From Bacteriovoracaceae bacterium (GTDB lineage: Bacteria > Bdellovibrionota > Bacteriovoracia > Bacteriovoracales > Bacteriovoracaceae), in assembly GCA_947377285.1 (NCBI GenBank), contig CANCFT010000006.1, positions 62,001 to 126,000 of the forward strand: DNA of 64,000 bases. The letters are read 5' to 3'. Each line of letters starts with the position of its first letter. Position 1 is the first letter of the stretch. This document shows, in pieces, positions 34,225 to 44,260 of the stretch. A program made the translations under genes and the position numbers. The notes beneath the pieces were generated by a model. It was not told the origin of the DNA, did not search any database, and worked only from the letters and a program-made list of their open reading frames with translations.

Positions 34225-35502
34225 ATGCTTAAAAAAAGTCTATTCTTGATTGTATTGGTTGGTTTAATCGTCTTTACAGTTGCTCTATTTGCAATTGCCC
34301 CTTACCACATTTACACGCTTACCTTAACTGAAGGTGTTTCTACTCGATTTCTGGAAATGAAACCCACTATTTCTGCCTTATATGATGGACAAGAGTTTCG
34401 ATTCAAAAGTGAGTTAGGATCTGCAAGGCAAGACTCAGGTCTTTATACAATGTTTCATTTTTCTAATTTTGTAATGCCAATTCCCCTGAATCATCCCATT
34501 TTTTCACTTATTCCAACGATTAAAATTGAAACCACGGGGCCTAGGTTAGGTGGAAGTTTTCTCGATGGTAAAAATGCTGATTTATTTTCTTTTATGCAAG
34601 AAAAAATTTATAAGCTTGATATGACGACAGGAAATCAACAGTTGTTTTTATTACCTGTATTTAAAAATCATATTTCTAGAAAATTACAAGATGAAATATG
34701 GCGAGATCTTTTTTCAAAAAAACTTTCACTTCCTTCAAATGATGGAAAAAGTTTCTTTGAATCTTTATTCATGTTAAGGAAAGTAACATATAACGATTTA
34801 GTTTATAATTTATTTATCTTATATAATCGAAATTTATTATTTCCTTCAAAAACCACTCGTATTTCATATGATAAAGTTACTAATCATGGATTAGTTGAAT
34901 TAGTAAGTGATGACCCAAAATATTTACTAGAGAGATTGTATTTAAATGAAAATGGAATTATTTATTCAATGACTATTAGGACGAAAATTGACAATATTAC
35001 AGCGGAACATTTTAGAGAAAAGATTTTAAAAGAAACTTATTTTAAAAATAGTACTACTGATTCAGCAATTCCTATTTATGCTCATTATAAAAGTATTACC
35101 TATGGAAAAAGAGTTGATCAACAAGGAATGACCTATTTATATTCTGCATGGTCTCATGATTTAAATAATCGTGATTTTGTAAGAGTTATTATTTTATTCT
35201 TAGAGAGAGGAAAATCAAATTTAAAATTCTTAAAACCATTTTATGATTATGCTTACAAAAAATTTGGTTCTAGTTTTTCAACTGGAACTGAAGAGTTAAT
35301 TGAAAATGCGGATGTTAAGCTCAAACGTCAAATGAAAGAAGAACTTGAAAATGAAGTAAAAAATGAAGAATCTCAAACGAATAAACCAAAGTTTGAGGGA
35401 AATTTTGCAACTCCCGCAGATAAAATAAATTTTTATTTGGATAAGGCTAAAGAGAAAAAAACAAATTCTGATGACGCAGATAAGTTACTAATTCAGCAAT
35501 AA
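34225..35502 (+). CDS. Membrane-anchored periplasmic protein of unknown function
   Basis: The 425-residue protein begins with one hydrophobic segment (FLIVLVGLIVFTVALFAI) without a clear cleavage site, so it is probably anchored by its N-terminus with the rest in the periplasm. The body has mixed alpha/beta character, and the final 60 residues are highly charged and likely helical (RQMKEELENEVKNEESQ). No motif recognised. It converges on the next gene with a 3-base gap. Confidence 0.5.
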   Translation: MLKKSLFLIVLVGLIVFTVALFAIAPYHIYTLTLTEGVSTRFLEMKPTISALYDGQEFRFKSELGSARQDSGLYTMFHFSNFVMPIPLNHPIFSLIPTIKIETTGPRLGGSFLDGKNADLFSFMQEKIYKLDMTTGNQQLFLLPVFKNHISRKLQDEIWRDLFSKKLSLPSNDGKSFFESLFMLRKVTYNDLVYNLFILYNRNLLFPSKTTRISYDKVTNHGLVELVSDDPKYLLERLYLNENGIIYSMTIRTKIDNITAEHFREKILKETYFKNSTTDSAIPIYAHYKSITYGKRVDQQGMTYLYSAWSHDLNNRDFVRVIILFLERGKSNLKFLKPFYDYAYKKFGSSFSTGTEELIENADVKLKRQMKEELENEVKNEESQTNKPKFEGNFATPADKINFYLDKAKEKKTNSDDADKLLIQQ

Positions 35503-35505
35503 AAT

Positions 35506-36432
35506 TTAGAATTCAAGTGCCACTCCAATATTCAAATTGATACCTGAAATTTTAGTAATACCGCCAACGATTACACCATTTTCATCGACAAGGTTTTCGG
35601 CATTGTAAACTTTATAATTTCTATAACTAATACTGCCGAATGGATGATATTTTAGAGTTGGAAAAAATGCTATACGGCCTCCCATTTGAGGCCCAAACAT
35701 AAAAGCTGCTCTTTCAATTTTGTCATTGATTTTAAATTGAGCGCTAATTGAGAAATCGAGGGCCAATGTTAAATCGACTAAAAAAAGAGGATTTCTAAGA
35801 ACCGTGTATCCTATGTTTGGGTTTAACATATAAATGGGAAGTTTAATATTTTGAGTTGTGAGACTATTATATTCATATCCAGCACCCCAGAAAATTTTTC
35901 CTCCAATCTGGCGATGAAAAAGATATATTCCAAAACCTAAAAAATTATCTTTAAGAACTCCATCTGTTGAATTAACTAAATTTTGAGTTTCTTGTCCTGA
36001 CGAAAATTGCTGAATAGAGAAATAAACTGAATTATTTTCAGATAACCTTTCTTCAATTTTTGATAATGTGATATCGATATTATGTTCTTTAGGTGCACCT
36101 CGCTTTGAATTCATAGCTTCAACTGAGGCATTTTCATAATGAATATTTTTAAGTTCGATAAAAGCTATTCTTCCATAAACGACAATCGGAACTAGGTCAG
36201 GATTTTTTTTTCGAGGATTTCCAACTGAAATAAGTTTTCCGTTAGATATATACCCTAATGGGCTATTCATATTTTCATCAGAATAAACGATGGCCCTAGT
36301 CACAACAACTCTTGCTGATTGAGGTCCATTTATACTACTAGAGGATTCAGACTCTGATGAGCCTCTAGCAATATAGGGAGTGACGAATAAAAAAATACAT
36401 CCTAAAATAAGGATATTCAATTTTGTTAACAT
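35506..36432 (-). CDS. Probable outer-membrane protein with N-terminal SH3-like domain
   Basis: The 308-residue protein has a signal peptide (ILILGCIFLFVTPYIARG). Residues 40-105 resemble a bacterial SH3 domain (ARVVVTRAIVYSDENMNSPL, then ISVGNPRKKN and AFIELKNI). The remainder has amphipathic strands (YFSIQQFSSG, FLGFGIYLFHRQ, GRIAFFPTLKY) and ends in INLNIGVALEF, a C-terminal phenylalanine typical of outer-membrane barrels. The start is 25 bp from that of gsk, divergent. Role unknown; peptidoglycan contact through SH3 is a guess. Confidence 0.55.
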   Translation of the reverse strand: MLTKLNILILGCIFLFVTPYIARGSSESESSSSINGPQSARVVVTRAIVYSDENMNSPLGYISNGKLISVGNPRKKNPDLVPIVVYGRIAFIELKNIHYENASVEAMNSKRGAPKEHNIDITLSKIEERLSENNSVYFSIQQFSSGQETQNLVNSTDGVLKDNFLGFGIYLFHRQIGGKIFWGAGYEYNSLTTQNIKLPIYMLNPNIGYTVLRNPLFLVDLTLALDFSISAQFKINDKIERAAFMFGPQMGGRIAFFPTLKYHPFGSISYRNYKVYNAENLVDENGVIVGGITKISGINLNIGVALEF

Positions 36433-36445
36433 TAATATAAATTAT

Positions 36446-36451
36446 AAGGGG
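36446..36451 (+). promoter_or_regulatory. Ribosome-binding site that sets the gsk start
   Basis: AAGGGG ends 6 bases before a TTG at 36458. That TTG opens the exact N-terminus expected for Gsk (KFPGKRKTKHYFPV), whereas the upstream ATG at 36380 lies inside the divergent gene. Confidence 0.75.
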
Positions 36452-36457
36452 CATTCC

Positions 36458-37756
36458 TTGAAATTTCCAGGCAAAAGAAAGACAAAGCATTACTTCCCAG
36501 TTGCAGAATCAGTTAGAATACCTTTCGACCTAGATTTTTCTGAAAGGGGATCAGTTTACCTGGTAGGTATAGACCAATTAATTGTCGATATTGAAGCAAA
36601 TGTTGATTTTTCATTCATTTCTAAATTTGGAATTAAAAAAGGTGAATCTGCCGTTTTGTCAGATCAGATAGTTGAAGAAATCTATCTGGAATTAAAAAAA
36701 AGTAATTCTATTATTGGAGAATATGCTGGCGGTGCTATTGGAAATACGCTCCATAATTACAGTGTTCTTTCTGATTCACGTTCTGTTGCCTTGGGTGCCA
36801 TTTCAAAAAATATTTCTGTTGGCGACTATGCTTTTAAATATATTTGCACTACAAACTCCTTTGTTGATTTTTCATATTTAAAGCCGGTAGATGGCCCAAT
36901 GGGTAGGGCCTTATGCTTATTAACTCCTGACCGTGAACGATCATTTGCTATCGGTAAAGGAATTATGAATGAACTTTCTCCAGACTATATACCTGAAGAT
37001 TTAATTAAGGGAGCTGCTGCTTTATTAGTTTCGGCATATTCGCTTCGAGATGATTCTAGTTCAATGTATTTAGCAAATTTAAAAGCCTGCGAAGTGGCAA
37101 AAAAATATAATGTACCTGTCGTTCTTTCGCTGGGAACAAGTACATTGATTTCGTCAAAAAAAGAATTCTTTATAAAGTTTATTAAAGATTTTGTTACAAT
37201 TTGTGCGATGAATGAAGATGAAGCTTTTTCACTAGTTGATGAAGTAGACCCATTGCTAGCATGTGATAAGATTCTTAATTTATGCGATATGGTTTTATTA
37301 ACAGTTGGTGCTCGAGGGCTCTATTTGGGCGGGCATGTTGATGAATTAAGCAAACGAGAAACAAAAGATATGATTCATTCAAAGTCTATTGCTGAATATA
37401 ATAAATTTGAGTATTCCAGAGCAATGATGAAGAAAGATTGTAAAAATCCACTTAAAATATATACTCATATTAATCCCTATATGGGTGGACCTGGTATTAT
37501 AAAAAATACTAATGGAGCAGGCGATGCGGCCCTCTCGGCATTATTACATGATATTGCTTCAAATACGTATCACCGTCAGGTCACTCCCAATTCACCTAAG
37601 CATTCAGTGCTTTACCTAACATATTCATCTATACATCAAGTAAGCAAATATTCAAATCGAGCAAGTTTTGAGGTATTGAAACAAAATTCTCCTCGTTTGG
37701 TTAAAGGTTTACCAGCTAGAGAAGAAAGTTTAGAAGAAGCTTACTGGGATACTTGA
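36458..37756 (+). CDS. gsk: Inosine-guanosine kinase
   Basis: This PfkB/ribokinase-fold enzyme phosphorylates inosine and guanosine to IMP and GMP for purine salvage. From the TTG start it has 433 residues, against 434 in Escherichia coli Gsk, and it matches from end to end: KFPGKRKTKHYFPV at the start, GGAIGNTLHNYSVL, AKKYNVPVVLSLGT, MNEDEA, NPLKIYTHINPYMGGP and ESLEEAYW at the end. The catalytic region is NTNGAGDAALSALLHDI, with GAGD carrying the general base. The close likeness to the gammaproteobacterial enzyme is notable. Its 3' end overlaps the convergent kinase gene by 16 bp. Confidence 0.95.
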   Translation: MKFPGKRKTKHYFPVAESVRIPFDLDFSERGSVYLVGIDQLIVDIEANVDFSFISKFGIKKGESAVLSDQIVEEIYLELKKSNSIIGEYAGGAIGNTLHNYSVLSDSRSVALGAISKNISVGDYAFKYICTTNSFVDFSYLKPVDGPMGRALCLLTPDRERSFAIGKGIMNELSPDYIPEDLIKGAAALLVSAYSLRDDSSSMYLANLKACEVAKKYNVPVVLSLGTSTLISSKKEFFIKFIKDFVTICAMNEDEAFSLVDEVDPLLACDKILNLCDMVLLTVGARGLYLGGHVDELSKRETKDMIHSKSIAEYNKFEYSRAMMKKDCKNPLKIYTHINPYMGGPGIIKNTNGAGDAALSALLHDIASNTYHRQVTPNSPKHSVLYLTYSSIHQVSKYSNRASFEVLKQNSPRLVKGLPAREESLEEAYWDT

Positions 37757-39117
37757 GTATTAATGATTGAGTTTTTAAATTCTAAAACAAATGTTGTGTT
37801 TTCTAAATTTAAATCAATGAAAATTTTTCCTTGGTGATCTATAACAATTTTTTTAGAAATACTTAATCCTATCCCGGTTCCGATTCCAACTTTTTTTGTT
37901 GTGAAAAAAGGTTCAAATATTTTGGCACAAATTTCAGATTTAATTTTTGGACCTCCGTTAGATACAAATATCTTAATTAAATCTTGATCTAATAGAAATT
38001 GAATGCGAATCCATTTTTCAATCTCTGGTAACTCTTCAGTGATTACTTCAGAAGCATTTTTTATTAAATTAATCAGAACTTGTGAGATTTGAACCGGATG
38101 ACAAAAAATACTTGCCTCAGGAACTGTATCAATAATTAATTTTATATTTTGTGAAATTAACAGCTCACTACAGAAAAAACCAGTATCTTCGATAATTTCA
38201 TTTAAACTAAAATCAACTTTAGGCAGATGGTCAGATTGATGAGAGAGATTTCGTAGACCTTTAACAATATTAACAATTCTTGAAACAGAACGATTAATTC
38301 GATCAGTATTAAGATTTAAAACGTCTCTATTTATATCATTCTTGGCAGACTCTCTGATAATCATCTTTGAACTGGCGCTAACAACTGCAATTGGATTATT
38401 TATTTCATGGGCAATTGTTGCTGACATTTCACCTATGGCCCCGAGCCTAGATGTATGGGCCAAGAGTATTGATTGATTGAGAAGTGCCTCTTGGCTTTCT
38501 TTAAGTTTTTTATTTTTATTTTCTAAAGTGATTTGGTATTTAAATAGTTTTACTAATTCAAATCGATAAGTTTTAAAGGCTTTCAATTGATAAAGAAAAT
38601 AGAGAATATATAAAACTATCAATGGAAGATTGTTTAAGTGTTGGGAATTAAAATAATAATAATAAACAATAATAATAATTTGAGGTAACAAAATAGCGAC
38701 TTGAAATGGAATAAATAATTCAGTGAAATAAGAAATTGTTACGATCGAGGCACCGACTAATCCTGCAAGTAGAGTTGTGACGACAATAAAATGAATTCCT
38801 GTTAATTGTAATTCAAAAGATGCAGTATTTAAAATTATTCCCCAACAAATGCCATTGATCCAAATAAGAGATTTTAAGCAGATCCATTCTTTTTGATTAA
38901 TTGTTTTTTGCTTGATAATTCGGTTGCTGAGTCGGTTGCGAATAATTGTTGAAATAAGTGAAATGACAGAAGTGATTTTGATTATCCATAAATACTTACT
39001 TATTGAATAACCATAAAAAAAGCTAAATATTGCAAAAAAGGCAAAGAAATATGTCGACGCTTGTCCCTTATGAGCAACTTCATTTTTTAGGAGATTTTTG
39101 ATTTTATTTTCCATCAT
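37741..39117 (-). CDS. Membrane sensor histidine kinase with altered ATP-lid motif
   Basis: The 458-residue kinase has about six membrane segments in residues 20-180 (a MASE-like integral sensor without a large outside domain), then a coiled coil and the H-box SATIAHEINNP with His237. The ATPase domain retains QVLINLIKNASEVI (N box), PFFTTKKVG and GTGIGLSISKKI. Where relatives have DSGxGIP, this protein reads VSNGGPKIKS, so the aspartate that normally holds the adenine is missing. It may bind nucleotide poorly. No response regulator is adjacent. It follows the pyr operon on the same strand by 50 bp. Confidence 0.85.
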   Translation of the reverse strand: MMENKIKNLLKNEVAHKGQASTYFFAFFAIFSFFYGYSISKYLWIIKITSVISLISTIIRNRLSNRIIKQKTINQKEWICLKSLIWINGICWGIILNTASFELQLTGIHFIVVTTLLAGLVGASIVTISYFTELFIPFQVAILLPQIIIIVYYYYFNSQHLNNLPLIVLYILYFLYQLKAFKTYRFELVKLFKYQITLENKNKKLKESQEALLNQSILLAHTSRLGAIGEMSATIAHEINNPIAVVSASSKMIIRESAKNDINRDVLNLNTDRINRSVSRIVNIVKGLRNLSHQSDHLPKVDFSLNEIIEDTGFFCSELLISQNIKLIIDTVPEASIFCHPVQISQVLINLIKNASEVITEELPEIEKWIRIQFLLDQDLIKIFVSNGGPKIKSEICAKIFEPFFTTKKVGIGTGIGLSISKKIVIDHQGKIFIDLNLENTTFVLEFKNSIINTQVSQ

Positions 39118-39167
39118 TGATTATTAAATAAAATTTCTTAATAATCTAGTGATATCAAAATCATTAA

Positions 39168-39860
39168 TTAAGTTAATTCTAGGAGGCGCTGTCTAAGGTT
39201 CTTAGTTTGAGTTAATGAGCGGCCAATTACAATATAGTCTGCTCCTAAGTTGATTGCCTCTTGTGGAGTAGAGACTCTTTTTTGGTCTTGAGTTATTTCA
39301 GCTTTTATCTCATCTATGAAACGAATCCCCGGTGTAATTGCAAGTAAATTTGGAAAATCTTTTTTTAGAAGTACTATTTCTTGTGGTGAGCAAATAACAC
39401 CATCAATTTTTGTCTTATTGGCCATTTGAAAAAGTCTTAAAAATGCAACTTCAGGATTAGTTATACCAAATAGAGAATTTAAATCCTTAGCTTCTAAAGA
39501 AGTTAGAAAGCTAACTCCCATTATTTTACAATTGGGAATGCTTTTTCTTGCCTCAAGTAGTGCAGATTTTAGCATTTCTTCACCACCACTTAAATGAACT
39601 GTTAAAAAATCTATTGGCAAATCTTTTAATGAATAAATTGCCCGCGAAACAGTTATAGGGATATCGTGAAGTTTAAGATCAAGAAAAATTTTCTTTTTGA
39701 ATTGATTATGAATTTTTATGACAAGTTCAGGTCCATGTTTGACAAAAAGTTCTAATCCAATTTTTACAGTTTCTAATGTATTCTCAGGCAGTGAAAGAAA
39801 GTTTTCAATTTCTTCAATTGTCATTTGATCAAGTGCTACAATAGTTTTATTTAAACTCAT
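39168..39860 (-). CDS. pyrF: Orotidine 5'-phosphate decarboxylase
   Basis: PyrF makes UMP from OMP, the last step of pyrimidine synthesis. The 230-residue protein has the catalytic Asp-Lys-Asp array in IFLDLKLHDIPITV, then VHLSGGEEML, and the phosphate-binding loops TPGIRF and GADYIVIGRSLT. Its ATG overlaps the carAB stop (ATGA), so it is coupled to carAB translation. It is third in pyrB-carAB-pyrF. Confidence 0.95.
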   Translation of the reverse strand: MSLNKTIVALDQMTIEEIENFLSLPENTLETVKIGLELFVKHGPELVIKIHNQFKKKIFLDLKLHDIPITVSRAIYSLKDLPIDFLTVHLSGGEEMLKSALLEARKSIPNCKIMGVSFLTSLEAKDLNSLFGITNPEVAFLRLFQMANKTKIDGVICSPQEIVLLKKDFPNLLAITPGIRFIDEIKAEITQDQKRVSTPQEAINLGADYIVIGRSLTQTKNLRQRLLELT

Positions 39861-42800
39861 CTTTTCATCTCTTGAAGTGCCAGAGGTAAAATTTCACTAT
39901 CATGTGAACCAATAAGAGCTTCTGCCACGGCCCTTATATTTTCAGGTCTTGTAAAACATGGAATTGCATATGCAATGGCCGAGTTTCTAATATGCTCACC
40001 ATCATTTTGCGATTGACCTTGGTTTTGTGGGGTATTGAAAACCATTTTCATTGATTCTTCTTTGAGGACTTCAAGAATGTTCATGCCGTCTTCGGAAATT
40101 TTTTTAACAATTTCACAAGGAATTCCTTGCTGTTTAATATATTCGCAAGTTCCACGAGTAGCAACAAAAGTAAATCCAATTTTAAAAAGTGATTTAATAT
40201 AAGGGAGGATTGTGTCTTTAGTATTGTCTGCAAGACTAATAAGAATTTTTCCTTTCGAGCCTAAGTTTGGATAATTACCCTGATAAGATTTTAAGATAGC
40301 TTTTTCTTTATCGCGGTCAATTCCCATTGTTTCACCAGTGGATCTCATCTTTGGACCCAATAAAATATTGTCTTGAACAAATCGATCAAAAGGAAAAGTC
40401 GATTGCTTTACACTAAAGTAACCAGTGTTTGTTTGCTCTGTATTTTGAATTTCTAGTCCTAGCATTGCATCTGTGGCAATTTTTGGAATTGAAATATTAT
40501 AGGCTTTACTTAAAAATGGTAGAGTCCGAGAACCTCTGGGATTAGCTTCAATACAATAAATTTTTCCTTCTTTGATGGCGAATTGAAAATTAATAGGACC
40601 CACAATTTCAAGTTTGTTGGCAATCTCAAAAGAAATTGTTTTTAAATCATTATAATTTTTCTGAGTTAATACAACAGGAGGCGTAATCATTCCTGAGTCA
40701 CCAGAATGAACTCCGGCAAACTCTATATGTTCACAAATTGCAAAAGAAAAATTCCCAAATTGGTCACGAACTAAATCAACGTCGTATTCAATCGCATTTT
40801 CAAGATATGTTTCTACTTGGAAAGTTGCAGTTCCATCTTGCAGTTGATCTTTAAATGCTTTTGGTAGTTCATTTAAATCTTCATGTGAGTAAAAAATATA
40901 CATTGATTCGCCGCCAATGACAAAAGAGGGACGAATGATAACTGGAAGCCCAATGTCAATCATTGCATTGACTAAATTTTTCTTACCTGAAATTTCCATT
41001 GAATGAGTATGCGAGAGGAGAGTTCCTTTAGTAAGTTCACTAAATTGTTTTCGGTCCTCGGTCATTTCTAAGATTTTCCAAGTTGGTCCTAGAAAATTAA
41101 TTTTAAATAATTCTTGCCTGAAACTTCGTTCTAGGTTTTCTCTTAATTGAATTCCTGTTTGCCCACTAAATGAAGCAATAACACCAAATGGTTTTTCGTT
41201 AAGAAGAATATCAAATAAATCTTCGGAATAAAGAGGAGAGAGATAAAGTCGATCTGAGCTGTCGTAATCGGTTGAAACAGTTTCAGGATTAGAATTGATC
41301 ATAATTGAGAGAATTTTCTGTTCTTTGAGACGCTCACAAGATTTGACACAAGAATAATCAAACTCAATACCTTGACCGATCCGATTTGGACCAGATCCTA
41401 AAATGGCCACCGACTTACCAATATTACTTAAAGTTATAGCTTCATTAACTTCAGCATAGGTAGAATAAAAATATGGTGTTTCTGCAAAAAACTCACCTGA
41501 ACAAGTATCTACTGCTTTATAAACGGGGAATATTTTATGAAGGAATCGGTATTCTAAAATATCTTTTTGAGACTTATTTGATAAAAGTGCAATATGCTTA
41601 TCAGAGAAACCTAATTTTTTAATTTCCCAAATTGCCTCTGGATTTTTAAAAATAGAAAGGTTTTGTTTTAGGTTTTTTTCTGCAATAACTAAAATTTCCA
41701 TTTGCTCAATAAACCATTTAGTGATTTTAGAGTGCTTATATATTTCATCAACACTCATTCCGGCCCGAAGTGCTTCAAGAGCTGTCAGTAAAGACAGCTC
41801 TCTTGGTGTTTGAAGTCTTTTTGTAATATAATTTAAATCCATATCAACAGGAGTGGCTTTGAGTTGTGTTAAGCTTGGAATTTCTAAGCCCATCTCAAGA
41901 GCTCTTAGTGCTTTTAAAAAAGCTTCTGAAAAACTTCCTCCCAACGCTAAAACTTCCCCAACAGATCGCATTTGCGGTCCTAAATTTTGTGAGGAACTTG
42001 GAAATTTACTAAATGGAAAAATAGGAATTTTCAAAGCGACATAGTCAAGTGTCGGCTCAAAAGCAACTGGTGAAGCTTTAGTAATATCATTGAGAATTTC
42101 TTTTAAGGTATACCCAATAGACAAGAGGGCGGAAATTTTAGCAATCGGATAACCAGTTGCTTTTGAAGCTAATGCACTAGAGCGCGATACGCGAGGGTTC
42201 ATTTCGATGACTGTAATATCATCTTCATTATTTTCATTTATAGCAAACTGGACATTGGCCCCCCCTGCAACAACACCCATATGTTTAGCAATCGTCAGAG
42301 TCATGGTTCGAAGCTTTTGCATACAGCGGTCACTGATCGTCATGGCCGGTGCAACTGTAATAGAATCCCCAGTATGAATACCACAAGGATCGACGTTTTC
42401 AATTGAACAGATGATTACACCATTGCGTTGGCAATCAACCATAACTTCTAGTTCAATTTCTTTTTGACCAACTAAAGATTTTTCCATAGTTATTGGAAAT
42501 TTTATATCTGAAGTAAAAACTTCTTTAAGTTCATTGGTATTATAAACGAGAGCTGCTCCTTTTCCACCTAATGCAAAATCTCGTCTTATAATTAACGGAA
42601 ATTTTACTAATTCTTGGGCCATTAACAGAGCTTCAGATTCACTTTTGGCCGTAAATCTTTTACCTGTTTGATATCCAAGAGTATCAAGTTCTAAAGCAAA
42701 GAGAGCTCGGTCTTCAGTTTTTCTGATTGTATCGACATTGGCGCCTAATAAGGCAACGTTATGAGCTTTTAGAAAATTTTCCTCTTCAAGTTCAACACAT

Positions 42801-44260
42801 AAATTAAGTGCGGTTTGACCACCCATAGTTGAAAGTACAGCATCGACTTTTTCTTTCAAAATAATTTTTTTTATCGTTTCTTTGGTAATGGGCTCTATAT
42901 AAGTTCGAGTACACATTTCTGGATCAGTCATTATTGTCGCAGGATTTGAATTAAGAAGAACGACATCGATGCCTTCTTCTTTGAGAGCTTTGAGGGCCTG
43001 TGTTCCTGAGTAATCAAATTCGCTTGCTTGTCCAATTTTTATTGGACCTGAGCCGATCAAAAGAATGCGTTTATAGGGAGTTTCTTTTTTTAAGCGCGTC
43101 GTGAGTTTATTAAAGGGAAATAATTTTTTTGTTTCAATTGGCGATTTGATTAATCCATTTAAGTAATCTTTGATCTCTAAAAAGAAATCATGAGCATCAT
43201 GAGGACCGGGGTTTGCTTCCGGGTGGTATTGAACTGCTTTTATGAAATGATCAGTTGAAGCGATTGATTCGATGGAGTCGTCAAAAAGGGAAGTATGCTG
43301 AATATATAATTCTCGATTGAGTATATTTTTATTTTTCTTCTGCTGAAAAGATTTTGTTTCTAAAGCGTATCCATGATTTTGGGAAGTAATCACAATCTTA
43401 TTTGTGACATGGTCTATTACAGGATGATTGGCCCCTCTTTGACCAAATGGAAGTTTTTCTACTTCAATATCCAAGGCCCTTGCAATTAATTGGATACCAA
43501 GGCAAATGGCCCTTATCGGAATATTTTTGTGGAGTAATTCTTTAACAACTGTAATTTCTTGAAGATAATTTCTTGGGTCTCCAGGGCCATTAGATAAAAA
43601 TAGAAGCCTTGGATTGAGGGCAATTATGTCACTGGCTTTAGCATTATGAGGTAATGAGACTAAGGGAAAACCAAGAAATAAGAGTTGGTCGATAATTGCC
43701 TGTTTGATTCCATAATTTAATACGACGATTGGATTGGGTCCTTCTCGGTGAATAATTTTTTCTTTTTGAGACACGAGATGAAGATCGTCGGTTATTAGTC
43801 GAGCATTACTAAATTCAAGAGCACTAGGAGTCAATGGATTAAAAGTTAAAACAGATTTATGAGAAGTTGATTTTTTTGAAGTGAGATATTTTACGAGTGC
43901 TCGCGTGTCTGCTCCTGAAAAAAGTGGAATTCCAATATTAGCGAGGCATTCGTTATAAGAGAAATTGCGAGCAATAAGACAAGTTGCAAAACTCTTTTTC
44001 GATTGAGCAACATTAAAATTTGATTCATAATTACCAATATGAGCATTGGTGAAAATTATATGCTGACCTAGAAAAGATGGATCAGTTATGGTCTCTTGGT
44101 AGCCGCTCATCCCTGTGGTAAAAGCAGATTCTCCCCAAATTCCTTGTTTTAATTTTTCATTTTGAGAATCTAAATTAACAAATCCTTTAAAAGTAGTTCC
44201 ATCTTCAAAATGAAGATAAGCGACAGACGTTTTGAGGGCCTGATTAAAATTTTTCTCCAT
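39857..44260 (-). CDS. carAB: Fused carbamoyl-phosphate synthase (CarA-CarB in one chain)
   Basis: One 1467-residue polypeptide makes carbamoyl phosphate from glutamine, bicarbonate and 2 ATP. Residues 1-365 are CarA: nucleophile Cys253 in AICLGIQLIA, SQNHGYALE, and His346/Glu348 in QYHPEANPGP. After a linker of about 30 residues CarB starts near 396 with RILLIGSGPIKIGQASEFDY, followed by two ATP-grasp halves (ALGGKGAALVYN and PSFVIGGESMYIF) and a C-terminal MGS-like regulatory domain from about residue 1330. In most bacteria CarA and CarB are separate; fusion is typical of eukaryotic CPS. The start is ATG 44260 (GGGA upstream), which overlaps the pyrB 3' end by 17 bp. Confidence 0.95.
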   Translation of the reverse strand: MEKNFNQALKTSVAYLHFEDGTTFKGFVNLDSQNEKLKQGIWGESAFTTGMSGYQETITDPSFLGQHIIFTNAHIGNYESNFNVAQSKKSFATCLIARNFSYNECLANIGIPLFSGADTRALVKYLTSKKSTSHKSVLTFNPLTPSALEFSNARLITDDLHLVSQKEKIIHREGPNPIVVLNYGIKQAIIDQLLFLGFPLVSLPHNAKASDIIALNPRLLFLSNGPGDPRNYLQEITVVKELLHKNIPIRAICLGIQLIARALDIEVEKLPFGQRGANHPVIDHVTNKIVITSQNHGYALETKSFQQKKNKNILNRELYIQHTSLFDDSIESIASTDHFIKAVQYHPEANPGPHDAHDFFLEIKDYLNGLIKSPIETKKLFPFNKLTTRLKKETPYKRILLIGSGPIKIGQASEFDYSGTQALKALKEEGIDVVLLNSNPATIMTDPEMCTRTYIEPITKETIKKIILKEKVDAVLSTMGGQTALNLCVELEEENFLKAHNVALLGANVDTIRKTEDRALFALELDTLGYQTGKRFTAKSESEALLMAQELVKFPLIIRRDFALGGKGAALVYNTNELKEVFTSDIKFPITMEKSLVGQKEIELEVMVDCQRNGVIICSIENVDPCGIHTGDSITVAPAMTISDRCMQKLRTMTLTIAKHMGVVAGGANVQFAINENNEDDITVIEMNPRVSRSSALASKATGYPIAKISALLSIGYTLKEILNDITKASPVAFEPTLDYVALKIPIFPFSKFPSSSQNLGPQMRSVGEVLALGGSFSEAFLKALRALEMGLEIPSLTQLKATPVDMDLNYITKRLQTPRELSLLTALEALRAGMSVDEIYKHSKITKWFIEQMEILVIAEKNLKQNLSIFKNPEAIWEIKKLGFSDKHIALLSNKSQKDILEYRFLHKIFPVYKAVDTCSGEFFAETPYFYSTYAEVNEAITLSNIGKSVAILGSGPNRIGQGIEFDYSCVKSCERLKEQKILSIMINSNPETVSTDYDSSDRLYLSPLYSEDLFDILLNEKPFGVIASFSGQTGIQLRENLERSFRQELFKINFLGPTWKILEMTEDRKQFSELTKGTLLSHTHSMEISGKKNLVNAMIDIGLPVIIRPSFVIGGESMYIFYSHEDLNELPKAFKDQLQDGTATFQVETYLENAIEYDVDLVRDQFGNFSFAICEHIEFAGVHSGDSGMITPPVVLTQKNYNDLKTISFEIANKLEIVGPINFQFAIKEGKIYCIEANPRGSRTLPFLSKAYNISIPKIATDAMLGLEIQNTEQTNTGYFSVKQSTFPFDRFVQDNILLGPKMRSTGETMGIDRDKEKAILKSYQGNYPNLGSKGKILISLADNTKDTILPYIKSLFKIGFTFVATRGTCEYIKQQGIPCEIVKKISEDGMNILEVLKEESMKMVFNTPQNQGQSQNDGEHIRNSAIAYAIPCFTRPENIRAVAEALIGSHDSEILPLALQEMKR

